DNA from: Acidobacteriota bacterium
Lineage (GTDB): Bacteria > Acidobacteriota > Terriglobia > Terriglobales > Acidobacteriaceae
Direction: 5' to 3'
DNA: 37,652 nucleotides
NCBI GenBank assembly: GCA_003225535.1
Contig: QIAL01000309.1
Span: forward strand, 1-37,652
A program made the translations under genes and the position numbers. Positions 1 to 8,841 of the stretch are shown here, one piece after another (position 1 is the stretch's first letter; each line of letters opens with the position of its first letter). Below the pieces are notes generated by a model. It searched no databases and had not been told where the DNA came from. It saw only the letters and a list, made by a program, of their open reading frames with translations.

Positions 1-1144
1 GGCCTAGGGTGTAGGGAGTTGTGAAGTAGGCTTTGCCGCGGCACATTTCCGTTACCTTTTGTACGAACTGTACTAGGCCATAATCTGAGGCGAGCATGAA
101 GGTGTTGATCAGCACGCCGGCGCGCTTGCACTTCGAGACTTCTTCCAGCGTTTGGCTTACGACCAGGGGATCGAGGCCGAATGCGTTTTTGTAGATGCGG
201 CCGTCTTCTAGCGTTAGCGCCGAGGGCTTGCCGTCGGTGATCATCACGATCTGCTTCATGTCTTTTTTCTGCCGCTGCAGGATTCTCTGGGCCATGCGCA
301 AGCCTTCGCGCGTGTTGGTGTAATACGGTCCAACCTTGACTCGCGCCAACTGCGAGAGCGGAATCTCTTCGGCGGAATCGTGGAAGAGCACCAGGGAGAG
401 CGAATCTCCGGGATATTGCGTGCGAATCAGATGGGAGAGCGCCATTGCAACTTTTTTTGCGGGGGTGAACCGATCTTCGCCGTACAGGATCATCGAGTGC
501 GAGCAGTCGAGCATGAGTACCGTCGCGCACGAAGACTGGTACTCGCACTGATGCACCTGCAAGTCGGAGTATTCGATGTTCAGCGGCAGAGTCAGGCCCT
601 CACGCTGGATGGCGTTCGAGAGAGTCGCGGTGATGTCGAGATTCAGAGTGTCGCCGAATTCGTAGGTCTTTGACGAACCGCTGGCCTCGATGCCGGTGGC
701 CAAATCGCGCGTGTCGTGGCGCCCGAAACTCGATTTGCCGAGTGAACCGAGCAGGTTGCGCAGGGACTTGAAGCCAAGGAAGTCGAGACTCTTGTCTGTG
801 ATTTCGAAGCGAGCTTGCTGCGCTTCTCCCGTCTGACCTCCGACACTGGATTGGCGCGACGGGTCATGCGGTTCGTCGACCGAGATGTAATCTTCCTGCT
901 GCATGCGCTCGATGAGCTTCTCGATGAGTTCCTCGAGTTGCCCGTCGGCCGTCATCTGCTCGATCTGCTGGCGCAGGTTCTCGTCGAACATCTCGCCGTT
1001 GAGCAGTGCGTTCTCAATGGCGCGCTTGAGTTCATCGAGCGTTTGCTCGCCTTCGGGCAGTTCGTACCACATGGATTCCTGGAATCCGCTCTGGAGCAGG
1101 TAGTCCGAGAGGGCGCCGTATTTAGAGTAGCGGATGCGTTTCAT
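1..1144 (-). CDS. VWA domain (CoxE/ChlD-like) protein, partial: C-terminus runs off the left window edge
   Basis: Reading the minus strand from ATG at 1144 gives [64 protein letters not shown]...[33 protein letters not shown]...[25 protein letters not shown] motif is DCSHS. Not in the ORF track because it has no stop in the window. Confidence 0.85.
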   Translation of the reverse strand, partial: MKRIRYSKYGALSDYLLQSGFQESMWYELPEGEQTLDELKRAIENALLNGEMFDENLRQQIEQMTADGQLEELIEKLIERMQQEDYISVDEPHDPSRQSSVGGQTGEAQQARFEITDKSLDFLGFKSLRNLLGSLGKSSFGRHDTRDLATGIEASGSSKTYEFGDTLNLDITATLSNAIQREGLTLPLNIEYSDLQVHQCEYQSSCATVLMLDCSHSMILYGEDRFTPAKKVAMALSHLIRTQYPGDSLSLVLFHDSAEEIPLSQLARVKVGPYYTNTREGLRMAQRILQRQKKDMKQIVMITDGKPSALTLEDGRIYKNAFGLDPLVVSQTLEEVSKCKRAGVLINTFMLASDYGLVQFVQKVTEMCRGKAYFTTPYTLG

Positions 1145-1227
1145 AAAAACAGCTGCGAGCTATGAGCTTCGAGCTATGAGCAAAAGCCAAAGTTCTTGCG
1201 TATAGCTCAAGGCTCGAAGCGCATAGC

Positions 1228-2724
1228 TCAGTTGAACTGCCTTCTCTGCCGGAGCGGCCTGTCCTCGGGATCGAAGGATTTCTCGCGAACTGGCTCGGGC
1301 TTCTTTTCTCCGGCTTTGAATACGCGCTCTTCGCTGCGGCCGATGCGTTTGTGCGCGTGCAGGCCTTCGAGGATGAACTCTGCCGCGGACACTTGCTGCT
1401 CGGCGCTCTCTTTTGGCGACACGCCTAGAGGTCCGAGTTTGTCGATCAGGCCCTGGATTCCGCGGAGTTTTTCGAGCGCTTCCGCGGCGGAAACCGAGTC
1501 GGCCATTTGAATCTCGCCGCCGAGGTCGAACCATTGGACGATCTGCTGCACGTTGGCGCCGGTGTAGTACTCGTCGTAGGTTTTGGCGATGGCGGTGCGG
1601 ATGAGTTCGCGGCCGACGTGATCGGCACCCTTCATCTCACCTTCGTATTCGAGTTCGAGCTTTCCGGTGATTGCGGGGAGCGCGGCGTAGACGTCGCTGA
1701 TGCGCGGGACGACAAGCTTTTCTTCATTGCGAATGGCGCGGCGCTCGGCATTCGAGATCACGTTTTCCATCGCCGAGATCGGAAGGCGCTGGCTCACGCC
1801 CGAGCGCTTGTCGATCTTCTTGTCTTCGCGCGCGGCAAAGGCTACGCGCTCGATTACTTCCTGCACGTAGTTCGGAAGATGCATTGTGTGACCATTGCGG
1901 CGCGTCCAGGCTTCCTGCGCGGTGATCGCGATTCCTTCTTCGACGGTCGCGGGATAGTGCGTGCGGATCTCCGATCCGATGCGGTCTTTCAACGGGGTGA
2001 TGATTTTTCCGCGCGCTGTGTAATCTTCAGGGTTGGCGCTGAAGACCAGCGCGAGGTCGAGCGGCAGACGAATCGGATATCCCTTAATCTGCACGTCGCC
2101 TTCCTGCATGATGTTGAAGAGTCCAACTTGAATCTTTCCTGCGAGGTCAGGCAGTTCGTTGATGGCGAAGATGCCGCGATTGGCACGGGGAAGCAGGCCA
2201 TAGTGAACCGTCAACTCGCTTGAGAGTTCATGACCGCCGCGCGCCGCCTTGATGGGATCGATATCGCCAATCAAATCGGCGATGGTCACGTCAGGCGTGG
2301 CCAGCTTTTCGACATAGCGCTCGTCGGGAGTGAGATAGGCGATCGGGGCGTCGTCACCGAGGCGAGCGATTTCATCGCGGCAGCGGCGGCAGATCGGCGC
2401 GTAAGGATTGTCGTGAACCTCGCATCCGGCTAGATAGGGCATTTGCGGATCGAGCAGCGTCGTCAACGCGCGCAGGATGCGGCTTTTCGCCTGTCCTCGC
2501 AATCCGAGAAGGATGAAATTATGGCGCGAGAGAATGGCGTTGATGATCTGCGGCACGACGGTATCGTCATAACCGACAATGCCGGGGAACACGGAGGCGT
2601 CACCGTCTTCCCGCAAACGCGCTACCAGATTGTCGCGAAGTTCGTCTTTGACGCGGCGTGTACGTAAACGCTCTTCGGAGAAGGCACTGCGGCGCAGATC
2701 CCCCAACGTGCGCGGAACACTCAT
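1228..2724 (-). CDS. Magnesium chelatase subunit I-like AAA+ ATPase
   Basis: 498 aa ORF. FILLGLRGQAKSRILRAL P-loop variant, GIFAINELPDLAGKIQVGLFNIMQEGDVQIKGYPIRLPLDLALVFSANPEDYTARGKIITPLKDR as in ChlI/BchI-related AAA+ proteins. Directly upstream of the VWA gene on the same strand. Confidence 0.88.
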   Translation of the reverse strand: MSVPRTLGDLRRSAFSEERLRTRRVKDELRDNLVARLREDGDASVFPGIVGYDDTVVPQIINAILSRHNFILLGLRGQAKSRILRALTTLLDPQMPYLAGCEVHDNPYAPICRRCRDEIARLGDDAPIAYLTPDERYVEKLATPDVTIADLIGDIDPIKAARGGHELSSELTVHYGLLPRANRGIFAINELPDLAGKIQVGLFNIMQEGDVQIKGYPIRLPLDLALVFSANPEDYTARGKIITPLKDRIGSEIRTHYPATVEEGIAITAQEAWTRRNGHTMHLPNYVQEVIERVAFAAREDKKIDKRSGVSQRLPISAMENVISNAERRAIRNEEKLVVPRISDVYAALPAITGKLELEYEGEMKGADHVGRELIRTAIAKTYDEYYTGANVQQIVQWFDLGGEIQMADSVSAAEALEKLRGIQGLIDKLGPLGVSPKESAEQQVSAAEFILEGLHAHKRIGRSEERVFKAGEKKPEPVREKSFDPEDRPLRQRRQFN

Positions 2725-2800
2725 GAAAGAAAACCCCCACGAACTACAATGAGGTGATTATACGCCGCTGTCGCGCGTTGGGTTTGAGGGCGAGGGAAGC

Positions 2801-4246
2801 GTGAAACGGTTTTGTTTGAGAAGCGTTGCGCAGTGTCGATTCCACAGTGCGAACGTACTGCTCGTGCTCTGCATTTATTTTTTCGGGACATTCGCCCTCT
2901 CACAGGCACAGAGACCGGCTGACCTCTCGACGCCGGGGCAGATCGTGGACGTGACCTGCGCGTCCGATGCTACACAAAGCTACGCTCTTTATCTGCCTTC
3001 CACCTACACTTCGGCGAAGCGGTGGCCAGTCATCTATTTTTTCGATCCGGGTGGGCGGGGACAGCGTCCGCTCGAACTCTACAAGAACATCGCCGAAACG
3101 TACGGATTCATCCTGGCCGGCTCCAACAACTCGCGGAACTTTTCGAGTGACCAGGGGAAGGCTGTGAATGCGATTTGGCAGGACACGCACGCGCGGCTCG
3201 GGATCGATGAGCATCGTTCGTACGCCAGCGGGTTCTCGGGCGGAGCGCGTGTGGCTGGCGCCATGGCTTTGAGCGGTCCCGGCGGCCAAGTCGCCGGCGT
3301 GATCGCGCACGGCGCCGGCTATCCCAGCAACAGGACATCGAAGGATGATCTGCCTTACTTCTTCGCGGTTGGCGATCAGGATTTCAATTGGCCGGAAGTG
3401 ATCAACATTCGCCGCGAACGGGAGGAGCAGGGTTCGCCATATCGGGTGCGCGTGTATTCCGGACGCCATCAGTGGGCACCCGCTGCCGTCATGGAAGAGG
3501 CTGTGCAGTATATGAATTTGAAGGCGATGCAGGCCGGCAATCTCACGGCGGACCAGGCATTCCTCGATCGTCTGATGGACACGACCAGGAAGGAAGCGGT
3601 CGACGCAGAAAGCAGAAAAGATTCGATCGCGCAGCTTACCGCGTATCGCGCGTTAGTCTCTGACTTTGGTGGACTCCGCGATGTGAAGGAAGCAACTCAG
3701 AAGCTGACGGCACTGCAGCAATCACCCGCGTTGAAAGCGGCGCTGAAAAGCGAGCGCGAGCAGGTGTCCGACCAACTGAAGCTGGAACAGGAAATTTCAC
3801 AGAAAATCGCCAGCGTTGCCGATAATTCGGTAGCCGATGTTACCGCGCTTCGCCTTGATATCAGGCAGCAGATGGGCGCACTCCAGGATCAGGCGAAGCA
3901 CAGCAAGAACGAGCAGAAGCGCCTGATCTCGGGCCGGGTATTTAGCGGAGTCTTCGTAGGCGCAATGGAGGATGGGCAGCAGCAACTTGCGGCGCGACAT
4001 TTCGAGAAAGCGGAGGCCTACTTCGACCTGATGAGGCAGGTTAGCGATGATCCGTGGCCCGTATTGTTGCTGGCCGATACGCATGCGGCTGCGGGAAATC
4101 GAAAGCTGGCGATCAAGGATTTGCAGGAAGCGGTCCGGCGCGGGCTGAAGGATCGGGCAGTGATTGAGTCGGATTCGCAGCTTCAGGGGCTCAAAAGCGA
4201 GCCGGACTTTCAGAAGCTTGTGGCGGGGGTGGAAGGGGAGTCGTGA
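2801..4246 (+). CDS. Secreted alpha/beta-hydrolase (depolymerase/feruloyl-esterase-like) with C-terminal TPR-like region
   Basis: 481 aa. N-terminal signal-like segment, YALYLPSTYTSAKRWPVIYFFDPGGRG, GFSGGARVAGAMA nucleophile elbow, GRHQWAP His; C-terminal AARHFEKAEAYFDLMRQVSDDPWPVLLLADTHAAAGNRKLAIKDLQEAV is TPR-like. Confidence 0.7.
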   Translation: MKRFCLRSVAQCRFHSANVLLVLCIYFFGTFALSQAQRPADLSTPGQIVDVTCASDATQSYALYLPSTYTSAKRWPVIYFFDPGGRGQRPLELYKNIAETYGFILAGSNNSRNFSSDQGKAVNAIWQDTHARLGIDEHRSYASGFSGGARVAGAMALSGPGGQVAGVIAHGAGYPSNRTSKDDLPYFFAVGDQDFNWPEVINIRREREEQGSPYRVRVYSGRHQWAPAAVMEEAVQYMNLKAMQAGNLTADQAFLDRLMDTTRKEAVDAESRKDSIAQLTAYRALVSDFGGLRDVKEATQKLTALQQSPALKAALKSEREQVSDQLKLEQEISQKIASVADNSVADVTALRLDIRQQMGALQDQAKHSKNEQKRLISGRVFSGVFVGAMEDGQQQLAARHFEKAEAYFDLMRQVSDDPWPVLLLADTHAAAGNRKLAIKDLQEAVRRGLKDRAVIESDSQLQGLKSEPDFQKLVAGVEGES

Positions 4247-4249
4247 GAT

Positions 4250-4873
4250 TCAGTGCACGTGACCGTTGCCGCCAGCCGTTTGGCGTGCTCGCGCTGCGCG
4301 CTTCAATTGGGGAAGGATGGTTTCCAGGTACGCCGCGACGGCCTGAATTCGCTGTGCTTCGGAGCGCATCGCGAGCAACTTCTGTTTGAAATCGAGATCG
4401 AGCGGCAACGATCCGGCAAGATAAAACGAAAGCTGGTTCTGGTCGGCAGCGGAAAGATCCTGCACGGCTCCCGCCAACGAGAGGATTTCGAGATGAAGCT
4501 GAACTGCTTTCACGCGCTCTTCCTGGGCAGCGGCTTCAGGATCATCCGGGACGATCAGCACCTCTGCCTGCAGGAATGAACGATCGCGATTCACTTCGAT
4601 CACTTCGAAACGCTTGCGTCCTTCGCAAATCAGGTCCATGCGACCGTCGGGGTATTCCTTCGTCACGGTAATGATTTCGGCGGTGCATCCGACTTCGGCG
4701 ATGCCCTCTTCGAAAGCGCGCACCACGCCGAAGGGCGCCTCCGCGGAGATGCACTCGCGGATCATTTCCTTGTAACGCGGTTCGAAAATGTGAAGCGGCA
4801 AGGGAGTGCCGGGGAGCAGAACCAATTCGAGCGGGAACAGGGGAAGAAGCGCCACGAAGTCTCCAGCGCGCAA
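4250..4873 (-). CDS. LON peptidase substrate-binding (Lon N-terminal) domain protein
   Basis: 207 aa: LLPLFPLELVLLPGTPLPLHIFEPRYKEMIRECISAEAPFGVV... typical Lon-N domain. Confidence 0.88.
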   Translation of the reverse strand: MRAGDFVALLPLFPLELVLLPGTPLPLHIFEPRYKEMIRECISAEAPFGVVRAFEEGIAEVGCTAEIITVTKEYPDGRMDLICEGRKRFEVIEVNRDRSFLQAEVLIVPDDPEAAAQEERVKAVQLHLEILSLAGAVQDLSAADQNQLSFYLAGSLPLDLDFKQKLLAMRSEAQRIQAVAAYLETILPQLKRAARARQTAGGNGHVH

Positions 4874-4954
4874 TCAGAACGCGACATTTTCGATTCTACG
4901 ACATTGTGCCGGCAGCATCTTGACTTCATCGGCTGCGCCGAATACAACGCGAGC

Positions 4955-5737
4955 ATGGAACTTAGCGGGAAAGTGGTGGTGGTCACGGGCGCTTCGATGG
5001 GTATCGGCGAAGCCATTGCCCAGGTGTTCGCGCGGCAGGGCGCGAGCGTCGTTTTGCTGTCGAGAGATTCGTCGCGGGCGGAGGCCGCTCGCAACCGAAT
5101 CGGGTTTGTGGAGCGCACAGCCGCGTTGTCTTGCGATATTCGATACTCGGAAGAGATCGATCGCGTTCTCGGGCTCACGCTGCATCACTTTCAGCGGATT
5201 GACGTGTGGATCAATAACGCGGGACATGGACTGATCGACTCCGTGTCGGAGATGGACATGTCGGCTTGCCACGAGATGTTTGAGACGAACTTCTTTGGAG
5301 CCGTGACCGCGATGCAGAAAGTAATTCCCATCATGAAGCAGCAGGGCGGGGGCACGATCATCAACATTTCCAGCGTCGCGGGACATGTCCCGCTGCCGTT
5401 TCATGGCGCTTATAGCGCCACGAAGTTTGCCTTGAATGCGCTCGGCAAGGCCGCGAGAGTGGAGTTGAAGAAAGATGGGATCCATGTGATGACCGTGTGT
5501 CCCGGGTATGTGCGCACCGCATTCAGCGAAAACGCGATTCGGGGTCATGAACTCAAGAAGGTTCGGCCCAACTCGCTGCGTGGGATTAGCGCCGAGCGTG
5601 TGGCCCGGGCGACGCTTCGCGGGTATCTCAAGCAGAAGAGGGAAGTCATCGTCCCGTGGACGATGCATGTGCCAGTGAAGCTTTATCAGTTGTTTCCTGG
5701 GCTGGCGGAGTGGGCCATGGGAGGAATGGCGAAATGA
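4955..5737 (+). CDS. SDR family oxidoreductase
   Basis: From ATG 4955 inside ORF 4790..5737: MELSGKVVVVTGASMGIGEAIAQVFARQGASVVLLSRD, NNAGHG, YSATK motifs. Confidence 0.88.
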   Translation: MELSGKVVVVTGASMGIGEAIAQVFARQGASVVLLSRDSSRAEAARNRIGFVERTAALSCDIRYSEEIDRVLGLTLHHFQRIDVWINNAGHGLIDSVSEMDMSACHEMFETNFFGAVTAMQKVIPIMKQQGGGTIINISSVAGHVPLPFHGAYSATKFALNALGKAARVELKKDGIHVMTVCPGYVRTAFSENAIRGHELKKVRPNSLRGISAERVARATLRGYLKQKREVIVPWTMHVPVKLYQLFPGLAEWAMGGMAK

Positions 5738-5748
5738 AAGCGATTTCT

Positions 5749-5830
5749 GATTGCAGATTTTAGATTTGTGCAGGGATGGAGTCAGGGAGCCATCCCACGT
5801 GCGTCCCGGAACAATCTTAAATCTGCAATC
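5749..5830. repeat. Inverted-repeat element at the 3' ends of convergent genes (possible bidirectional terminator/REP-like)
   Basis: GATTGCAGATTTTAGATT (5749-5766) versus AATCTTAAATCTGCAATC (5813-5830), 17/18 complementary; internal GGGATGG...CCATCCC hairpin. Confidence 0.7.
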
Positions 5831-5848
5831 TGCAAAAGGCTCGCCCCA

Positions 5849-6163
5849 TCAGGCGGAGTTCAACTCACCCAGCATTGCTTCCATTTCCGATTGCGCGTGC
5901 AGATTGCCGGTGCGGCGGGCGGAGGCGATGCCTTCGTTTAACATTTTCTTCGCGTCCTCACCTCTTTCGGCCCGCACCAGGGTTTGCGCGGCCATGAAAT
6001 AACCCGCAGTGTAGTCAGGGTGGTTCTCAATCAAGATTGCGAATTCCGCGAGCGCTCGGTCGAAGTCGCCTTGCTTCGAATACTCCATGGCGAGACCGTA
6101 GCGCGCAAACGCATCTTTCGGATTCTCGGTCAGGATGTCATTCAAGGCGGCGATACGATCCAT
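5849..6163 (-). CDS. Tetratricopeptide-repeat protein
   Basis: 104 aa: NPKDAFARYGLAMEYSKQGDFDRALAEFAILIENHPDYTAGYFMAAQTLVRAER, TPR pattern. Confidence 0.8.
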   Translation of the reverse strand: MDRIAALNDILTENPKDAFARYGLAMEYSKQGDFDRALAEFAILIENHPDYTAGYFMAAQTLVRAERGEDAKKMLNEGIASARRTGNLHAQSEMEAMLGELNSA

Positions 6164-6298
6164 GGTGCAACTCCCCCGCAGACGAGGTTACTACAAAGCA
6201 GAGTCTGCTACGCGTAGAGTTCTGGTCAGCTGGTCAGCGCGGCTCGGCGTGATTACAATGGCGAGTCCAAGCATTTACTCCCTGAGGAAGAGTCCGAG

Positions 6299-6751
6299 TT
6301 GGCCTGTCCTTATTTCATGCCGGTCGCAAAACTGGAGGATGGCAGCTGGCCGCACCCGGCACGGCTTCCGCTCGGTTGCGGATGGAGCGGGCATTGCACG
6401 GCTCCGGGTCATGAGGACGCCGTTCCGTCGCAGGATGTTCTGCAAACTTTTTGCAACCTGGGCTATGCCAGTAGTTGCGGTTGGGCGCCAGCGGAACGTC
6501 GCTGGGACGCAGTGCGATTTGCCGTGGTTTCACCCGGCAGGAGTTTGCGGGAGCAAGAAAGGATTCCGTCAGAAAATGCGGCGAGAGTTCTCCGCCTCAC
6601 GGTGGTTTACGAACAGAACAACCGTCCTGCGGGTCAGGGAGAACTGGAATTCGATCTCTCGAGTGCGACCTGGTTGTGCCGCCACGAAGATAACCGCATT
6701 CAAAAGATGGCGGAGTGTTTTCTAGAAGCCTATTTGAGAAAGAGAAGCTGA
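6299..6751 (+). CDS. Cysteine-rich conserved hypothetical protein
   Basis: TTG-initiated 150 aa ORF with patterned cysteines: MACPYF..PLGCGWSGHC...TFCNLGYASSC..; ends just upstream of the thioesterase gene. Start codon uncertain because the frame stays open further upstream. Confidence 0.6.
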   Translation: MACPYFMPVAKLEDGSWPHPARLPLGCGWSGHCTAPGHEDAVPSQDVLQTFCNLGYASSCGWAPAERRWDAVRFAVVSPGRSLREQERIPSENAARVLRLTVVYEQNNRPAGQGELEFDLSSATWLCRHEDNRIQKMAECFLEAYLRKRS

Positions 6752-6789
6752 CCCGGCATCCCGCGCTCTAAGCAGAACGAAGGAAGACT

Positions 6790-7284
6790 ATGTCCGACCA
6801 CCTGATTCCACGGCCCGTCCGAGATTCACAATCAGAAATGGCGGAAATCGTGCTGCCCAACGACGCCAATCCGCTGGGAGCGCTGCTTGGCGGACGCCTG
6901 ATGCACTGGATCGACCTGGCGGGAGCGATGGCTGCGCACCGCCATGCGCGCAATCATGTGGTGACCGCCTCGGTCGATCACATCGATTTCCTGGTGCCGG
7001 TGCGTGTTGGAGACCTTGTGATTCTTCGCTCGTCAGTGAATCGCGTATTCCATACTTCGATGGAGGTCGGCGTGAAGGTTTATGTAGAAAACTACATTGC
7101 CGATACGGCGCAGCACGTCGCCTCCGCACACTTAACTTTCGTTGCCATTGATGCGGTGGGCAAGCGGGTGCCGGTGCCTCCCGTGATCCCCGAGACGGAG
7201 GACCAGCGCCAACGCTACGACGATGCTGGGAGGCGCCGCGAAATCCGCAGATCCGAATTGGAACGAAGGCGCAAGCCACGCTGA
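6790..7284 (+). CDS. Acyl-CoA thioesterase (hotdog fold, YciA-like)
   Basis: 164 aa: EIVLPNDANPLGALLGGRLMHWIDLAGAMAAHRHARNHVVTASVDHIDFLVPVRVGDLVIL. Confidence 0.88.
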   Translation: MSDHLIPRPVRDSQSEMAEIVLPNDANPLGALLGGRLMHWIDLAGAMAAHRHARNHVVTASVDHIDFLVPVRVGDLVILRSSVNRVFHTSMEVGVKVYVENYIADTAQHVASAHLTFVAIDAVGKRVPVPPVIPETEDQRQRYDDAGRRREIRRSELERRRKPR

Positions 7285-7362
7285 CTTCTGCGCGAAATGT
7301 GATGTGGATCACATCTAGCCCTCAGGTAAATAGTTAGCCTAGATCGGTCGCCGAGGATTTTC

Positions 7363-8700
7363 ATGGATAGTGCTCTCTTAGTTCACCGCCTTCACTTCGC
7401 ATTCACCGTCACCTTTCACTATCTTTTTCCTCAGCTGACCATGGGGTTGGCGCCACTGATTGTGGTGCTGAAGACGCTCGCTTGGAGACGCAACGATGAG
7501 ACCTACAACCGCGCTGCCCGGTTCTGGGCGCGGGTCTTCGGAATCAATTTTGTTCTCGGGGTGGTGACTGGGATTCCGATGGAATTTCAGTTCGGCACGA
7601 ACTGGTCGCACTTCTCGCGCTTTGCTGGAGGAGTCATCGGTCAGACACTCGCGATGGAAGGCGTGTTCGCGTTTTTCCTCGAGTCTGCTTTCCTCGGACT
7701 GTTCTTGTACGGCGAGAAACGGCTTGGCCCTCGCGGCCACTGGTGGTCGGCAGTGGCGGTCTTTCTTGGTTCATGGCTCAGCGGATTTTTCATCATCGTC
7801 ACCGATGCCTGGATGCAACATCCAGTGGGATACACGACGGCGGCGGATGGATCGGCGCAACTCTCCAGTTTCTGGGCGTTGATGTTGAATCCGTGGGCGT
7901 GGTGGCAATATGCGCACAACATGAGCGGCGCGGTCATCACCGGGGCATTCGTCATGGCGTCGGTGGGAGCGTTCTATCTGTTGTGGGGTAAGTTTCAGGA
8001 ATACGGACGAATATTCGTGCGGGTCGGAGTGGTAGCGGCTCTCATTGCGAGCGTGCTGCAGGTGTTCCCAACGGGCGATGGCCAGGGGCGCATGGTGGCT
8101 TTCGAGCAACCGGTGACCCTCGCTGCGATGGAAGGTCTGTTCCAAGGCCAGCCCGGAGCGCCGATCGTTTTAATCGGACAGCCGAACGTCGAGGAACACA
8201 AGATCGACAATCCGATCCTGGTGCCGAACGCGCTCAGCTTTCTGACCTACCGCCGATGGAACGCTGAGGTGAAAGGACTCGATGCGTTTCCGCAAGATCA
8301 GTGGCCGACGAGTATCGAATTGCTGTATTTCAGTTACCACATCATGGTGGGACTGGGGACATTGTTCATCGCCATCGCTGTCGTGGCGGCGTTCCTGATG
8401 TGGCGCGGCAAATTGTTTGTGAGCCGCTGGATGCTGTGGATTTTGCTGTTGGCGTTGCCATTCCCGTACATCGCCAACACTGCTGGATGGATGACTGCCG
8501 AACTCGGGCGCCAGCCATGGCTGGTGTACTCGGTGATGCGCACGGTGGATGGGTATTCGAAAACCGTTTCAGCGGGGAACGGGATATTCACTTTGCTGGG
8601 ATTTATGGGGATGTATACGGTGCTGGGGATATTGTTCCTGTTCCTGGTGAGGCGGGAGATAGAAAGGGGACCGGAGGCGCAGGTGGAAGCAGGACACTGA
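7363..8700 (+). CDS. cydA: Cytochrome bd-type (CIO-like) ubiquinol oxidase subunit I
   Basis: 445 aa: FAFTVTFHYLFPQLTMGLAPL, GINFVLGVVTGIPMEFQFGTNWSHFSRF, FFLESAFLGLF, GWMTAELGRQPW. Confidence 0.93.
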   Translation: MDSALLVHRLHFAFTVTFHYLFPQLTMGLAPLIVVLKTLAWRRNDETYNRAARFWARVFGINFVLGVVTGIPMEFQFGTNWSHFSRFAGGVIGQTLAMEGVFAFFLESAFLGLFLYGEKRLGPRGHWWSAVAVFLGSWLSGFFIIVTDAWMQHPVGYTTAADGSAQLSSFWALMLNPWAWWQYAHNMSGAVITGAFVMASVGAFYLLWGKFQEYGRIFVRVGVVAALIASVLQVFPTGDGQGRMVAFEQPVTLAAMEGLFQGQPGAPIVLIGQPNVEEHKIDNPILVPNALSFLTYRRWNAEVKGLDAFPQDQWPTSIELLYFSYHIMVGLGTLFIAIAVVAAFLMWRGKLFVSRWMLWILLLALPFPYIANTAGWMTAELGRQPWLVYSVMRTVDGYSKTVSAGNGIFTLLGFMGMYTVLGILFLFLVRREIERGPEAQVEAGH

Positions 8701-8841
8701 GATGCTTGGCAAGGGAGGGAAAATCTTGCGATGCGGCGCGCGGTATCGACGAGTCCAGATGTGTGCCTCTGCCGGCGGACAGCAGATTCCTCGCTTTGCT
8801 CGGAATGACAAAGAGTAACTGGGGAGACAAGCGCTTTTGCA

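Noticed and set aside
1507-2223. 238-aa plus-strand ORF antisense to the ChlI-like gene
   Set aside because: Shadow ORF of a high-GC coding region; low-complexity translation, no recognisable motifs, and the opposite strand is a clear family member.
6135-6725. 196-aa ORF overlapping the Cys-rich hypothetical in another frame
   Set aside because: Arg/Ser-rich out-of-frame translation; the 6299..6751 frame has the more protein-like, patterned sequence and ends closer to the next gene.
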